Assembly (NCBI GenBank): GCA_007644065.1
Contig: VJWN01000038.1
Coordinates: 156,267-220,266 of the forward strand
Length of the DNA: 64,000 nucleotides
Origin: Margaritispora aquatica
Lineage: Eukaryota; Ascomycota; Leotiomycetes; Helotiales; Discinellaceae
Direction: 5' to 3'
Below, piece after piece: positions 22,797 to 34,571 of the stretch (its first letter is position 1; every line of letters begins with the position of its first letter). Position numbers and translations under genes: made by a program. A model generated the notes under the pieces. That model ran no database searches. It saw only the letters and a program-made list of their open reading frames with translations, and was not told the origin of the DNA.

Positions 22797-24762
22797 ATTC
22801 CTCAAGGCTACCTTACGGACCTCCCGAGCGCCACAACACGAGGTACTTGGAGCTCCAGCAGATCATATGGCAAATCATCGTGTCCCCTCAAATGTGACTG
22901 GTGGCTGGCTGAGATACGACCATCAAGAGTCAATGCCCGTGCTAGGGCACTCAAAGGGTTGCTCAAGCAACTATTTGCATGATTGCATGGGCCAATCCAA
23001 TGTGATAGTCGAGAAGGAAGGTTTCTCCGGACTATTGAAAGATTGCAGCAAGCTATCCTCGGTGTCTGAGAGGTGCATCACGCAAAGGGAGAGGTATTTG
23101 GATTTCTCCCTAAAGCGACCAGACGAAAAGTCTAAAGCGAACCAGAGTGAAAGTCTAAAGCGATCAGACGATATTGAATACATAGAAAAACAACACTCTT
23201 CCCAATCAAAATAGGCTATCCCAAAATAGAAGACTTCCACCGTCCACCAAGCTCCCGGAATAATAGCTAAACCTAACCACACTAAGCATGAACCACTAAC
23301 TGCTAACCGAGGATTTGTCTTTAACAAAAATAAAAATAAAAAAGCTGAACTTGCCCATCATGTTTGAATTGTAGCCATTAATTGGTTGAAGATGCCGAGT
23401 AGATATGTGGGGTGGAATAGCTCTTCTGGGCTAAGACTTTTGGTTGATTCAGAGATTTGGTCTAGTCGATTTAGGGAAAGCCAGTATTTACGAGAAGTGC
23501 AAGTACTCGGAAATCCTTCTTAGCGCCGATCAAAAGACCCTTGGCAGGAAGCGGTCAGTTTGTCTCACTTCGAACCTGCAGCAGCACGAAAGCCATGGTC
23601 TTACCTATGTTCCAGATAGCTATCAACTACCTTCCCTACTGGATACGGCAACCCGAGACGACACGAACACGGAAAGTCAACTCGAGAAATTTTCCTTCTC
23701 AATCAACAATGAAAGACACAAGACACACACGCACGCCTGCACGCAGGTAGGTAGGGTAGGTGCTGCTCAGCTCCCAGCTCCAACCACTCGACGATCATGC
23801 AAGGAATGGCTGGCTGGATACAAGGGACGCCCAGCTGGACATCGCGAGATAGATCTCTGATCTCTACTAATGTGAGACAGGGTGGTTTTTTTTCTCTCTC
23901 TTGCTGTGCGTCAGAAAATGCCACGCAGACATTTTTTCTTTGTGCAAAATCGCGCAGGACTAACTCGAAAGAGAGGCCTTTACAGAAGATCAGATTAAAA
24001 AGTAATGAGCCTAAACCTGACTTAGCGAAGGAAGATTGGTATGGCAAAACGCTTGGGCCAGGCTTTTTAGTTTCAGATATAATCTTTATAATCTATTTAT
24101 CGGCAATTAGGTTTTAAGAAATATGATCGAAATACTATTAGAATATAATATTAATATATTTTAAAAGCTCTGATATGAACGCGCTTAATGAACGGTATTA
24201 TAGAATGTATTCTATTAATAAAATATTGACGATTTATAACAAATGAAGCCTCTATATAACATACTCAGATTTGATATAGTTTTTAAACGTTATAAATAAT
24301 CTAATTTATTCTTATTTATCGGACGTGGCTTATTATATATATTAAGATACATTACTTTTTTCTATTCTACTTTTAACGTTTTATTCGAATCTACTATAAA
24401 TTACTTGAAGTAAATAAAAGTCGAAATTTTGACTAAAACCGATTAGAAAAAATATTCAAGTATAGCGCTAAGAAATAAAGTATAGTGATAAAATACACAT
24501 ATTAGTATTCCTTTTTCGACATATAGTAGGGGTTAGATTACGTAGTAGACTCAAGCCCTTTTCGTCCAGTCTTACAGTATCAACTAAAAAAGCGGACTAA
24601 ACCCCAGGGGGAAAAAGGATTTGTGAAAAGGCAGGGGTTAGTAGAGATAAGAAACCGACAATTACATCACAACCAAATATCGAAGCTTTGAAGATTTTCA
24701 TCGAGTAGTCGTTCAACCACTTTTTGCCATTGGCCTTCCAAAATACTCTCTCTACTTTCATT

Positions 24763-27021
24763 ATGGAATCCGAATTGATGAGGTGGCCTCTGGCCTTTGC
24801 CGTCGTAGCAGTATTCTTCCTCCTTGGCCATCGATGTTCAAAAGTCCAGCTGCAGGTAGCGTGGTGGCCGGAACCTGACCGAAAAATACCAGCCAGCAAG
24901 CTGCGAGAAGTTCGCACCGCAAGCAAACCACAAAAAGAGGAGAACCACGACAAAGACCACGACGAATTCGACAGAGAGGAGCTCAAGGCACTCAAGCAGC
25001 TGTATTATCAATTGCATCATCTGGAGAAGTTCCCCGAAGCACTTCCTGGAGCTAAAGGTCTTCTGTTGCTCTTGTTGAAGGAGGCATATTCAGCGGGCCA
25101 AGCTCGTCCCGGGTCTGAGAGTATTTTGTCCGTCCCCACGTTTTCACGGCTAGGGCTGCAAGAATTCCAACGCAAACGGGACCACAGCATTGGGACACAA
25201 TGGGAGCAATATATCTCGCGGAGAAAAGAGGGCGGAAGACGGGAGCTGTTTGAGGATAAAGAGGAAGCAATATGGTGGTTGAAACAAATCGCTCCCGTGA
25301 AATACGTCGATGGAGCATGGCTCGGTCACATCGGCAAAGTCACGACTCCATTTCTGCTGCAAAAGACAACGAAAGGCGCATGGCAGATTCTATCCGAAGA
25401 GCTGGGCGATGGCGATCTGGAGAAAAATCATGTTTACATTTACCAGAAGCTTCTCAGAGCTCTCGCGCCCGAGCTCCCCATGGCGGATGAGCTCGATTTT
25501 GGCCATGAACGGCACCGACTGGATCAATTGCCTCCATGGAAAGCAGCAATCGCTCAATTGATCATCTCTCTGTTTCCCAACGAGTTCCTCCCCGAGATTC
25601 TTGGGTTCAACCTTCATTTCGAAGCTGTCTCAATGGACACACTAATGGGTGGGAAGGAGTTGAAGGAAGTGGGGATTGATCCCTACTATTTCATTCTGCA
25701 CGTGTCAATCGACAACTCTCATTCTGGGCACAGTGCAATTGCGATCGAAATTATATGCGAATATATGGAATACATTCGAAGTATGGAAGGCGATGAGGGT
25801 GTACAACGAGCATGGGAAAGGGTGCAGGCCGGGTATCTACTCTCAGCCGAGTTACCGGGAACAGCGAGCTGTCCCTCTCAAAGAGTCCCTGCGGGATCGA
25901 TGGTACAATCCCGGCCCAGTCCCCGGCTCAGCCCTATTGAGATGGATGTGATGGCAATCTTTACAGGGAAGGCCCAGTTTGTGCATGGAATTCACTGCGG
26001 GAGTCGGGTGAAGATTGGAGGCCGGAGTATCGTCGATTGGCTTGATCCCGAATCACTGAAGTCGGAACACTGGCAGCGCGGGTTACTTGATGCTTTGAGC
26101 TACAGCAAATACTGGATTCGGAGAGGAGATAGTGTGAATAGTAGATTCATGCGGGAATTGCAGTGGAATGGGAGGATGTTTGGATCGTTTACCCAGTCCG
26201 AGTACGACATCTTGAAAGTTTGGATTGACGGCTTGCCTAGCATCGCCAACACCCTTGCCAACGCTCTTCATGCTTCTGGTACAAAGCAGAGTATAAGCGA
26301 CAACGACTCCCTCTCCTCCCTCTCCAATCCCACCGCATTTGGCCTATCCATCGATGCCAACTCATGGGAATCCATGAGTTCTTTACCTTCCTCGATAACG
26401 CCGTTCCCATTCCAAAGACTTCCAGCACTGGACATCAATAGCAGCCCAAACTTTGAGCGATTCCTGCCTCTCTGGCTTTCGCACCCGTGCCTCCTGCAAT
26501 CATTCGTAGCGGTCCCCTTCCGAACGCAAAACGACTTTTTCTGCACCATCATCAAAATTCTTCGCGCCCAGGGCGGCTTCGACATCGAGCAGGAATGCGT
26601 GGGCGGCATGTGTGAGGTGCGACGCCCGAACAGCCTCGGGCTCGTGGGCATCGGCATGAACGTGATGGAGCAGCACGGCCTCTCGCTCGCGACCACGTCG
26701 TCGCTGCAACATATTCTTCAGATCTGGCCGTCGGAATTCTCGCTGTACATGCTGCAGATCTCGCGGCGGCCGTTGGAGCACAAGGGCCTCCTCGTGGGCA
26801 TGGCGACGGCCTTCGCGCAGATGCACGTCGTTCTCGCCAAGTCGAAATCGTCCCCCTTCTCCCCCATCGATCAGGATGTCTTGAGTATGATTGCCCAGCG
26901 AGAGTTGGAGGGTTTGGCGACTTGTTGGCAGAAGCTAAAGTTGGATGAGAAGGAGCATGCGTCGTGTTGTAAAGGGTATCTGACTGCGTGCTTGGAGATC
27001 AAGAAGTGTTTCCAGTCTTGA
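24763..27021 (+). CDS. Haem-oxygenase-like iron-containing redox protein (HDO-like), membrane-anchored
   Basis: Single-exon gene, 752 residues. The start was chosen at MESELMRWP because it puts a hydrophobic segment (about 6-23) at the N-terminus, likely a membrane anchor, followed by a charged linker. The middle resembles fungal proteins of the haem-oxygenase-2 / iron-containing redox enzyme type. Candidate metal ligands are Glu278 and Glu287 in the helix PEILGFNLHFEA, then His313, Asp317 and His323 in LHVSIDNSHSGHSA. Related haem-oxygenase-like oxidases use a similar Glu/His/Asp set for a di-iron centre. The C-terminal half (about 400-750) is not recognised. The gene stands alone between AT-rich blocks yet is GC-rich and unbroken, which suggests selection. 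The reaction is unknown. Confidence 0.72.
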   Translation: MESELMRWPLAFAVVAVFFLLGHRCSKVQLQVAWWPEPDRKIPASKLREVRTASKPQKEENHDKDHDEFDREELKALKQLYYQLHHLEKFPEALPGAKGLLLLLLKEAYSAGQARPGSESILSVPTFSRLGLQEFQRKRDHSIGTQWEQYISRRKEGGRRELFEDKEEAIWWLKQIAPVKYVDGAWLGHIGKVTTPFLLQKTTKGAWQILSEELGDGDLEKNHVYIYQKLLRALAPELPMADELDFGHERHRLDQLPPWKAAIAQLIISLFPNEFLPEILGFNLHFEAVSMDTLMGGKELKEVGIDPYYFILHVSIDNSHSGHSAIAIEIICEYMEYIRSMEGDEGVQRAWERVQAGYLLSAELPGTASCPSQRVPAGSMVQSRPSPRLSPIEMDVMAIFTGKAQFVHGIHCGSRVKIGGRSIVDWLDPESLKSEHWQRGLLDALSYSKYWIRRGDSVNSRFMRELQWNGRMFGSFTQSEYDILKVWIDGLPSIANTLANALHASGTKQSISDNDSLSSLSNPTAFGLSIDANSWESMSSLPSSITPFPFQRLPALDINSSPNFERFLPLWLSHPCLLQSFVAVPFRTQNDFFCTIIKILRAQGGFDIEQECVGGMCEVRRPNSLGLVGIGMNVMEQHGLSLATTSSLQHILQIWPSEFSLYMLQISRRPLEHKGLLVGMATAFAQMHVVLAKSKSSPFSPIDQDVLSMIAQRELEGLATCWQKLKLDEKEHASCCKGYLTACLEIKKCFQS

Positions 27022-28813
27022 GTAACGTGAAACTAGAGATTTGGGGCAAAATTGTTGTAGTATAGAATACTCTCTAATAATTTATTATATTACTCTCAAT
27101 CTTCTCATTATCAAGGCCCTGGTCAAGAGGTGATTTTGCAATGTTTATTCGATATAGTATTGGAAATAAGGTAGGCTTAACTTTGTGGTTCTCCTACCCG
27201 TTGTAGTATTCATTCTACTTAATATAATACTATCCAAACTTTCATTGGCCTAATGACTTAAAACTTGAACCTAGCTTCAATTGTTATATTCCAGTAATCT
27301 TACAATTCTACTCCGAAAATATAAACCTAGCTTTAGAGTATCTATCAGGTAGCCAACTAATCAACGAGCTTGTGAAGTACGACAATGCGTCTACCAGTTC
27401 AAGATTTAATCCATCCTAGTATATTCGCTTAGTTTCCTTCCCCTACAAGATCGTTTTCCAGGCTTGAAGGCTGGTTCTTGTAGTTTCCAAAATTATTCCT
27501 TAGGTAAGGCTACAAGTTTAAAGCTCGTTTGCTAGCTCGGCTAGCCGCGTCTCTGATTCTACTGTATATTTCGGCCTTTATTATATAGTACGAGATTTTC
27601 ATTGTTATAGTATCAAGTTTGTATAACTTCTATCCCTTGATTCGACACTTTTAAAAATCATAATAACTAAATATATTCCTATATCCTTCGCTACGCGAGC
27701 TTGTAAACTAATAAAATATACTAGCGAAAATTCCTAATTATATTAATAAGGAAGCTCCAAACTCTCGCTACTTAGTTAACTAATTTGCTTATTGGCCACT
27801 TTGGCTGGACCTATAGATGGATTCCTATTCGTATAAGCGATGTTATATTGTACGATCGAATTGCCTTTCCTGTATTCTGTTATAGTAAGAGGTCAGGGGT
27901 CCTTGGACTACCTTGGCGAGTCTGGACTGGAGTTGGGTTGGGGTGAGTGGGTGTAATTTTATTTTTATTTTCAATTTCGTTCGTATCCAAGAGGTTAGTT
28001 ATGGGATAGCGCAAAATTGATCTTCAGCGGACAGAACTCCTCTTGCCATGACCAGCGTGGATATCCCAGAGTGCTATATCTCATTTGAAAAATCTTGCAA
28101 TTACGTTGACTGTCCTACGGTAATCACAATCCAAGAATACATACCAACATACAAGCCCAATTGTCGTAATTTCCGAAATTCGCTTTAGAAAGCCCCTCAC
28201 TTCGACACTCTCAAAACCATCAACCTTATAACCAAGTCAAATACTAACACCACAAGAGAAACTATGTGCCTAGGGAGTGCTATATGCAACGATTGTGAGA
28301 TTTCGTTTGTCGTGCAAGCGGTGGGATGACTCGAACTTCACAACTGATAATATATGTTCTGGTCCCCCCAGGAATATTCTCAGTTTACGAATAATTCCTG
28401 GCAGTTTATAAACTGCCTAGTCCTTTTGTAAATAGCCTAGGTAGTTTATAAATAGACGGGTATTTATTAACTAACGTATATTTTTTATAAATTAGCTAGT
28501 ATATTCGTGAATTAACTAGGTAGTTGATAAATACCCGTCTATTTATAAACTACCTAGGCTATTCACGAAATAACGATATTCCTAGGGGGACCAGAATATA
28601 TAACTTAAAGGGGGCGAAGCGAGGAAAGTAGGCGCAGACTCTTTGGTGAGTGAGGCCACGGACGGGCGTAGCCATTCACAAAATCGAAAAGAAAGCGTGA
28701 AGCTGACAGGGGTCGTTTTTACCATGTGAGTCACATGAGATTGGCGATGGCTTAGTGTATTGTGTTGTATTCGCTGAGAAGTTATTCTATATCACATCGT
28801 GATGCAATGTCTT
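27022..28813. other. AT-rich decayed intergenic block with a MITE-like element
   Basis: 27050-27900 is AT-rich with no long frames, consistent with an old RIP-mutated repeat; no transposase remnant is recognisable. A palindromic element at 28357-28596 is annotated separately. Confidence 0.6.
28357..28596. mobile_element. MITE-like element with long imperfect inverted repeats
   Basis: The ends are ttctggtcccccc and gggggaccagaa, in inverted orientation. Inside, a longer match pairs aatagcctaggtagtttata (around 28430) with tataaactacctaggctatt (around 28545). The element is about 240 bp and AT-rich with no coding capacity. Both flanks carry TATA-like sequence, compatible with TA-type target-site duplication as in Tc1/mariner-derived MITEs. 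Confidence 0.7.
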
Positions 28814-31800
28814 CTAAGTATGCATCGCGATATCAGTAGCCAGTCTACTGTTACTTCGCCTTTGAAAACGACGAAGCACGATAGAAAAATCATCTACAAA
28901 TTTCTTCGTAATTGGATGCTCGGGTCCCAGTGATAACTTGAAGCCAGTACATGCCCTTTGGTATAGTAACGATGCTTCCTCAAATTCTTGACTGCCCACA
29001 AGGAGATAAGCAAGCCACAAAACACTCGCAAGCGTGTCAGCGTATGTCTTGCCGAGCATCTTTTCCTCAATCTCGAGCATTTGGCGACTCATAGCCTCCG
29101 CTTCGGCGTACTTGCGCTGGTTACTAAGAACTATAGCGAGGGTCTCCATAGTCTTGAGCGTATCGGGGTGTGTTTTACCGAGTACCTCTCCTTGGATCCC
29201 AAGCGTCTGACGGTTTACAGCCTCCGCTTCAGCGTAGCTGCCTTGGTTATTGAGCAATATAGCGAGGTTGTTCATAGTTACAAGCATCCTAGGATCCGTC
29301 TTGCCGAGCACCTTTCCCCAAATCTTGAGCATCTGGCGGTGTATAGCCTCCGCTTCGGCGTACTTGCGCTGGTTACTAAGAACTATAGCGAGGGTCTCCA
29401 TAGTCTTGAGCGTATCGGGGTGTGTTTTACCGAGTACCTCTCCTTGGATCCCAAGCGTCTGACGGTTTACAGCCTCCGCTTCAGCGTAGCTGCCTTGGTT
29501 ATTGAGCAATATAGCGAGGTTGTTCATAGTTACAAGCATCCTAGGATCCGTCTTGCCGAGCACCTTTCCCCAAATCTTGAGCGTCTGGCGGTGCATAGCC
29601 TCCGCTTCGGCGTACTTGCCTTGTTTAAAGAGAATTACAGCGATGTTATTCATAGTCACAAGCGTCATAGGGTGCGTCTTGCCGAGCACCTCTTCCTGGA
29701 TCGCGAGTATCTGCTCGGACAGCGACATGGCTTCTTCGTTCTTCCCCAAAGAAAGTAGGATTTTGTCCTGAAGGTCATAGAGTGATAGGAATTCTTTTGA
29801 TGGCTCGTTAACATCTTGTCTTAGCTCGAGGAACATATCTTGTAATAATTGGTCAAGTCTAGAGCGTTGTCCAATTAGTAATAGTGCCCGGCCGCACTCG
29901 ACAAATAGCGAGGCAACGACTGCTGTCGACGATAAGCTAAATGCCTTCTTTAATTCAATTTCCAGGTAAGATAGGATATGCGGTAGCAAACGTCTCTCTT
30001 GTGTCTGCCACAAGTAAGCACTTGATTGAGAGAGTCCAAGAATACAGCCCGTTGCAATCCATGCCACACCTTGACGCATTGTATCCTGTCTATCCTTGGC
30101 CCAAGCATGAGTAAGCAGGTGCATCGACAATATCACCTCACCCTCTACATCTTGTCGAGTGACTAACGAAAGTGAAGTAAGGAGAGAGCTGGCGCCTGTA
30201 AGACGAAATGAGTCCCACTCGTCTTCTCCTGGGATCAGAAAACTCGGTAGCTGCGATATATGCTCTTGAGAGAGTTCACCAATATCTCTAGTCTCATAAG
30301 TAGCCTGTGAAATCGTTCTACTACCCTTCCATGCCTCCTCAAAAATCTGAAAAGGAAGCTGGCTAGAGTCAAGCATCGACAGAACCTCAAGTAAGCGAAG
30401 GGCATCACTTGCAGACTCGCTCTCGGATTGTTCTAGGACATCTGCTGAGGCTTCGAAGGTTGCATAAACATCGCGATACCTCGACTGGGCTTGCTTGGGC
30501 CGGAACTTCAAAAGGCGTTGTCGCTGCCGTTTGTAAACCTCAGGGTATTGCCTAAGTTGGCAGTGACCTTGACTGATATATGCTCCAGCTTGTATTAAGG
30601 CAAGAGTGTGCGATCCAAGGAGGTTGACTACTTCTTCGGCTTGGCTATCATAAGCCGGACAATATTCTGAAGCTAGCTCGGCTGCTTTGAGTAAGAGTTC
30701 TCGCGAATCCTGTTTGTCTAGGCTCTCTAGTGCTTGGAAGGCATCTGGGCTATACCGCCTACATTCGGCAACACGAGATGTCATGAGAACGGCACCGTGA
30801 ATTCCAGGTGGAAAGTAGGCCTGGTAGTCGAACTCAGGATCGTCGGCGTTATCGAGGATAAGGAGCCAGCTTCGTTGATAGGTAGCAAGAACTTGAAGTA
30901 CTTCAGGAATGCTCTCGACCAAACTTCCAAGGCTTTTTGCAATAGCAATAAAGTCACGTTCAGCAGTAGAAGGCTTGTCGATGTCGACCCAAAATATCCC
31001 CCAAAAGCTATTCCTGTCAGTTGATATATATTTATTAGCTTCTGGAGGAAAAAATACTCGTCTCTTAATAAGTCTGCAACTTGTAGACATATCTCGCTCT
31101 TTCCCTGCCCTCCTAGGCCTGTGATAACAAACCTCCTTTGTTTCTTAGTGAAACTAGTGTCGCCGCACAATTCCGACTGTATTCGACCCAGTAGCTCGGT
31201 ACGTCCGGTAAAAAGACTGGTCACAGTGCGGGGTACTCTGAAGTGGACATTTCCATTCGAATGAGCACTACTGATGGCACTTAAAGGAAGATTTTGAACT
31301 GTGATCGTTATTATAGATAGACTGTTACAGGTTGTACTCATCATAATTACCAAAGCCCATAATACCAGGACCAGAGCTTTTGTGCTGAATGCCGCTTGTG
31401 GTAAAGTTATTCTCGGCGCCACTGTCATAAGGTGTGTATACAGGCATTTTCTCGAAGCCATTAGGGAGAGAAGGTTCTCCTTCAATCCCCTCCTCAACAG
31501 CCTTCACCAGCTGTTCTTTCGTTCTTGAGGTCGTAACGTCTGGAAACTTGATTGCTAAGAGCTGTAAGCTGCTTAGAATTCCTCCAAGCAAATCCTCTAC
31601 ACGACCACCCTTTCCAATAACCCGAGCAGCTTTTACATATCGATCCAACCTCGATTCACCTTCTTCTGGCATAACCTTTTCAAACAACTCCTGAAGTTTT
31701 GTGGCTTGAACGTTGCAGTCCTCCAGAGTAGGTGTAAAAGCAGTTTTCGTCGCCTCATCCGCTGCTTTAATGTATCTCTCCGCGTCTTCGAGAAGTTTTG

Positions 31801-31954
31801 TGATAAGAGGGAGTTTGTTTGCTGACTTCTTGAAACTTTTTGGAAGACCCGCTTCGTCCTTGACAGCCTCGTAGACTTTGTGGGTGGCATCGATAATGGA
31901 GATGATAGCAGATATCATGCCAAGGGCAAGACCTGCTACTTCAATGCCTGACAT
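28814..31954 (-). CDS. NOD-like receptor: SesA / NB-ARC-like NTPase / TPR
   Basis: Predicted cytosolic signal-transducing NTPase of the type linked in fungi to non-self recognition and regulated cell death. Three minus-strand exons (31351-31954, 31058-31298, 28814-31013) give 1014 residues; the first donor is the least certain. Residues 1 to about 130 match the SesA-type N-terminal domain (MSGIEVAGLALGMISAIISIID). A Gly/Asn-rich linker follows. Walker A is GLGGQGKS (262-269), Walker B is WLLILDNADD, and a later block reads GAVLMTSR. The C-terminus has six 42-residue TPRs (about 723-974), each starting near VLGKTHP and containing YAEAEA. Repeats 2-3 and 4-5 are almost identical. The frame is open throughout. 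Confidence 0.9.
29091..29582 (-). repeat. 252-bp tandem duplication inside the receptor's TPR region
   Basis: 29091-29330 (240 bp) is identical by eye to 29343-29582, an offset of exactly 252 bp (84 codons, two TPR units). The absence of silent changes points to recent duplication or gene conversion. Confidence 0.92.
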
Positions 31955-33688
31955 TTTTATCCTAGGAATCTGAAAGCTACCTAGGTAAGGTAGTAGGCAG
32001 TTAGGGTCACGTGTGTGAGCTGGAAGGGGCTCCTGCAAGGTTATGAACGTGTCGGATTTTCACAATTGCCTAGTCCTTTAGAATGTAAGAAACTTGAAGC
32101 ATTCGGTACACTAGGTAGTTACGCAGTTACGAGAGTGGTAATGATATGCTGTATGTAGAGTATGAAATGATGGAGCGTTACCTAATTGATGGAGATGATG
32201 ATAACAAGCTAGACTTGAGGTAGATTAGAAGACGGACGAGCTCAAGGTGATCCGTTGTGACCCAAGTACAAGTATTGGCACAGTGAGGAAGCGCTGGCAG
32301 GTGGTTATTTTTAGCTCGAATTGAGGCTGAGTAGGTACTTCATCGTGACACGTGATCATCATCGCCTACTTAAGGTCCTTCCAGTTGCAGAGCGTTTGGA
32401 TGATGTTCTAAATATCTATGACTATTGATCAACTCATGAGCTATGGATTTTAGATATCTTCTATGAGTTAGTGAGTTGTTTTTATGCTACCTTTTTTACG
32501 ATCGAAAGACATCCTGTTACATGATATCCTGCCCGGCTCTTCCGTTAGATCGTGTACGTCTTTGCCCTATCTCCATTCACCACATATTTACACGTTCTAG
32601 CACTCACGAATGGTTTTATATCTTCTTGGCTCCACAGCCAAGCCAAGATCAAGCAGCAGCATCATGGAAAAGCGAGGGAAATCAGAGCACAACCACCAAC
32701 GATAGAAGCGACATTGCTCAACGTTCAACCAAACCATCACGAAATATTGGGTCAAGAGCACCGACCCCCGGGAGAGATGTAAGGGAAAGAACCCCAAAAG
32801 TGGCGAGTGTGCAAATTCTATGGTGAGTGTATTGGGAATTGTCATGAGACGGATTAAGGGTCATCAAATGGAAAGGAGAAACAATCGCATGATGGTGCAT
32901 AGAAGCAGGGGGAAGGAGAGAAGCGAGGAGGATGAAGAGAACATGTACGAAAGAGAGCTTGAAATGATAATCCCAGCCTGAATCAAAGAGCACTTCGTTT
33001 CAGTTTTTATGTTGAGTACTGCAGAACTCATAGAAGCATGGAATTATCGCTGGGGGGTATGATTGCGAATGATGTTAATTATAACAGGATATCAACAAAC
33101 AAATCAAATCAACCAAAGAAGCTGAGGAATGTGAAACACAAATAGCGGGTTATTTGCCTTACAACATCTCTCACATCCACATTACTTTTCCCCGTCCACA
33201 AACCTCTCAAAAAAGAGCGAATGAGAAGAACGAAGGAAAGAATTCGAGGAAGAAGAAACAATTTTCCTGTCCCGATACTTCTGTTGCAAGTCGTTCAACA
33301 CGAATACGACACCCTAGATATTCTTGATCCTTCGATTTGATGGTGATGTAATGCATGCAATCCAATGACCCCTATTCTGAACCCCCTCCTTTCGCCTCTC
33401 GCCTCTTGCCTCCCGCTACCGCTCGCTTATTTGACCCCACATGGATGCATTAGGTTGCAAGACATCATCACTTCTGCTCTACTTGTCACTGAGTATTTGT
33501 GTTCTTGTTCATGTTCCTGTGCATGTTCTAGTTCATGTTTATTCCCTTTATATACCTGGAGTACCCACACGCCTTGCTGATCTATTGTTCTATCTCAACC
33601 AAGAACATCCAGCTTTATCATTGCATAATCCTTCACCTCCAACCAGTTATTTCTTTATCCGTTTACTTCCTCTCTGGAAATAGACACG
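31955..33688. other. Intergenic, nothing recognised
   Basis: Contains the receptor promoter and the 5' flank of the Gly-rich protein gene. Open frames at 32476-32826 and 33365-33683 have no family features. Confidence 0.5.
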
Positions 33689-34157
33689 ATGGACGGTGAC
33701 TCGACAGCAAAAACCTTTGATGCAGGCGCTAATAGCGCGATTCGAAATGTAGAGGGAAGTGATGGCATCCACAAGACGAGTCATCAATCTGTATGTGTCC
33801 TTCTCCCCCCCCTCTCCACCATCACCATTACCTTTCGAACGTCTCTTTTCACCCCTCTCTCAAACCCTATCGCCTCTAATCTTTCCCCTCTCCCGTTCAA
33901 CCTAGCTCAAGTCAATAATCCAACTAACACCCCGCCCACAGACACCAGCAAGCGAAAAGACAACTGGCACGGGGGCTCCCACATTCTCCAAAGACGGCGC
34001 CATCGGCTCGCAGTTCACGGCATCGGGCGCGATCGGCGGGACGGCGGATAAGATCGGTGGACCATTCGCGAAGGATGGGGCGGTTGGGAAGCAGTTTAAT
34101 GCTGATGGGGCAGTGGGCGGGAAGGTGCAGGAGATGCTTGGGAAGGGTGGGAAGTGA
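33689..34157 (+). CDS. Small Gly-rich conserved fungal protein
   Basis: Two exons (33689-33790 and 33942-34157) joined at GTATGT..CACAG give 105 residues. The C-terminal half is made of short related blocks (KDGAIGSQF, ASGAIGGTA, KIGGPF, KDGAVGKQF, ADGAVGGKV), an imperfect repeat of about 9-11 residues of the form DGAxGxxF. There is no signal peptide, membrane segment or Cys. I recall similar small repeat proteins in other filamentous fungi but no function. The intron phase fits and the repeat pattern supports a real gene. Confidence 0.75.
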
Positions 34158-34571
34158 GCAATTGGGGAGAAAGGGAAAAGAGGTTGTGTGATATTGGGGT
34201 CATGGAATGTGAAATATGGAGATGTGATGTATGACTGAGGAAATTTTGTGTGGAATATAAGGACAGCTATAAATTTATTCATCTAAATGAATGTGTTATG
34301 TTGTCGCTTTGATCTACCTTTCATGTCCCTCTTGTTTTTTCACTCGACTTTCATGTTGCATACTATATCTCCAAGGCAAGCTCCATGGAATAACTCACAA
34401 AATTAGTTTTATTTTTCCATTGCTGTATTGGGTAAAAACACTTCGCTTAACTCGTCTTTCTACGTCCTCCTTGCAACATAGATCGAGCCTCTCCGGACTC
34501 ACTTTGAATGAATACACCTAGCCCAATCTTCTGTAGCCTCTGCCCTATTCTCCCCTCCACCCCTCACCACA
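34158..34571. other. Intergenic, convergent 3' ends
   Basis: Only the 3' flanks of the Gly-rich and Cys-rich protein genes; nothing else seen. Confidence 0.5.

Larger units (their letters stand above)
21920..24762. other. 2.8-kb gene-poor region, AT-rich toward the right
   Basis: No gene is supported. Contents are a cluster of catagtctcact repeats (22140-22190), tandem atatctaaacagagaca units (22272-22350), a 13-bp perfect hairpin at 22768-22796, and strongly AT-rich DNA at 24085-24560. Open frames at 22436-22771 and 22720-23214 look random. Confidence 0.55.

Noticed and set aside
22720..23214. 164-codon plus-strand open frame
   Set aside because: No domain, signal or intron; it starts in palindromic DNA and has random-like composition.
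28988..29758. 256-codon plus-strand open frame
   Set aside because: It is the antisense of the TPR repeats; its own repeats mirror the receptor coding sequence.
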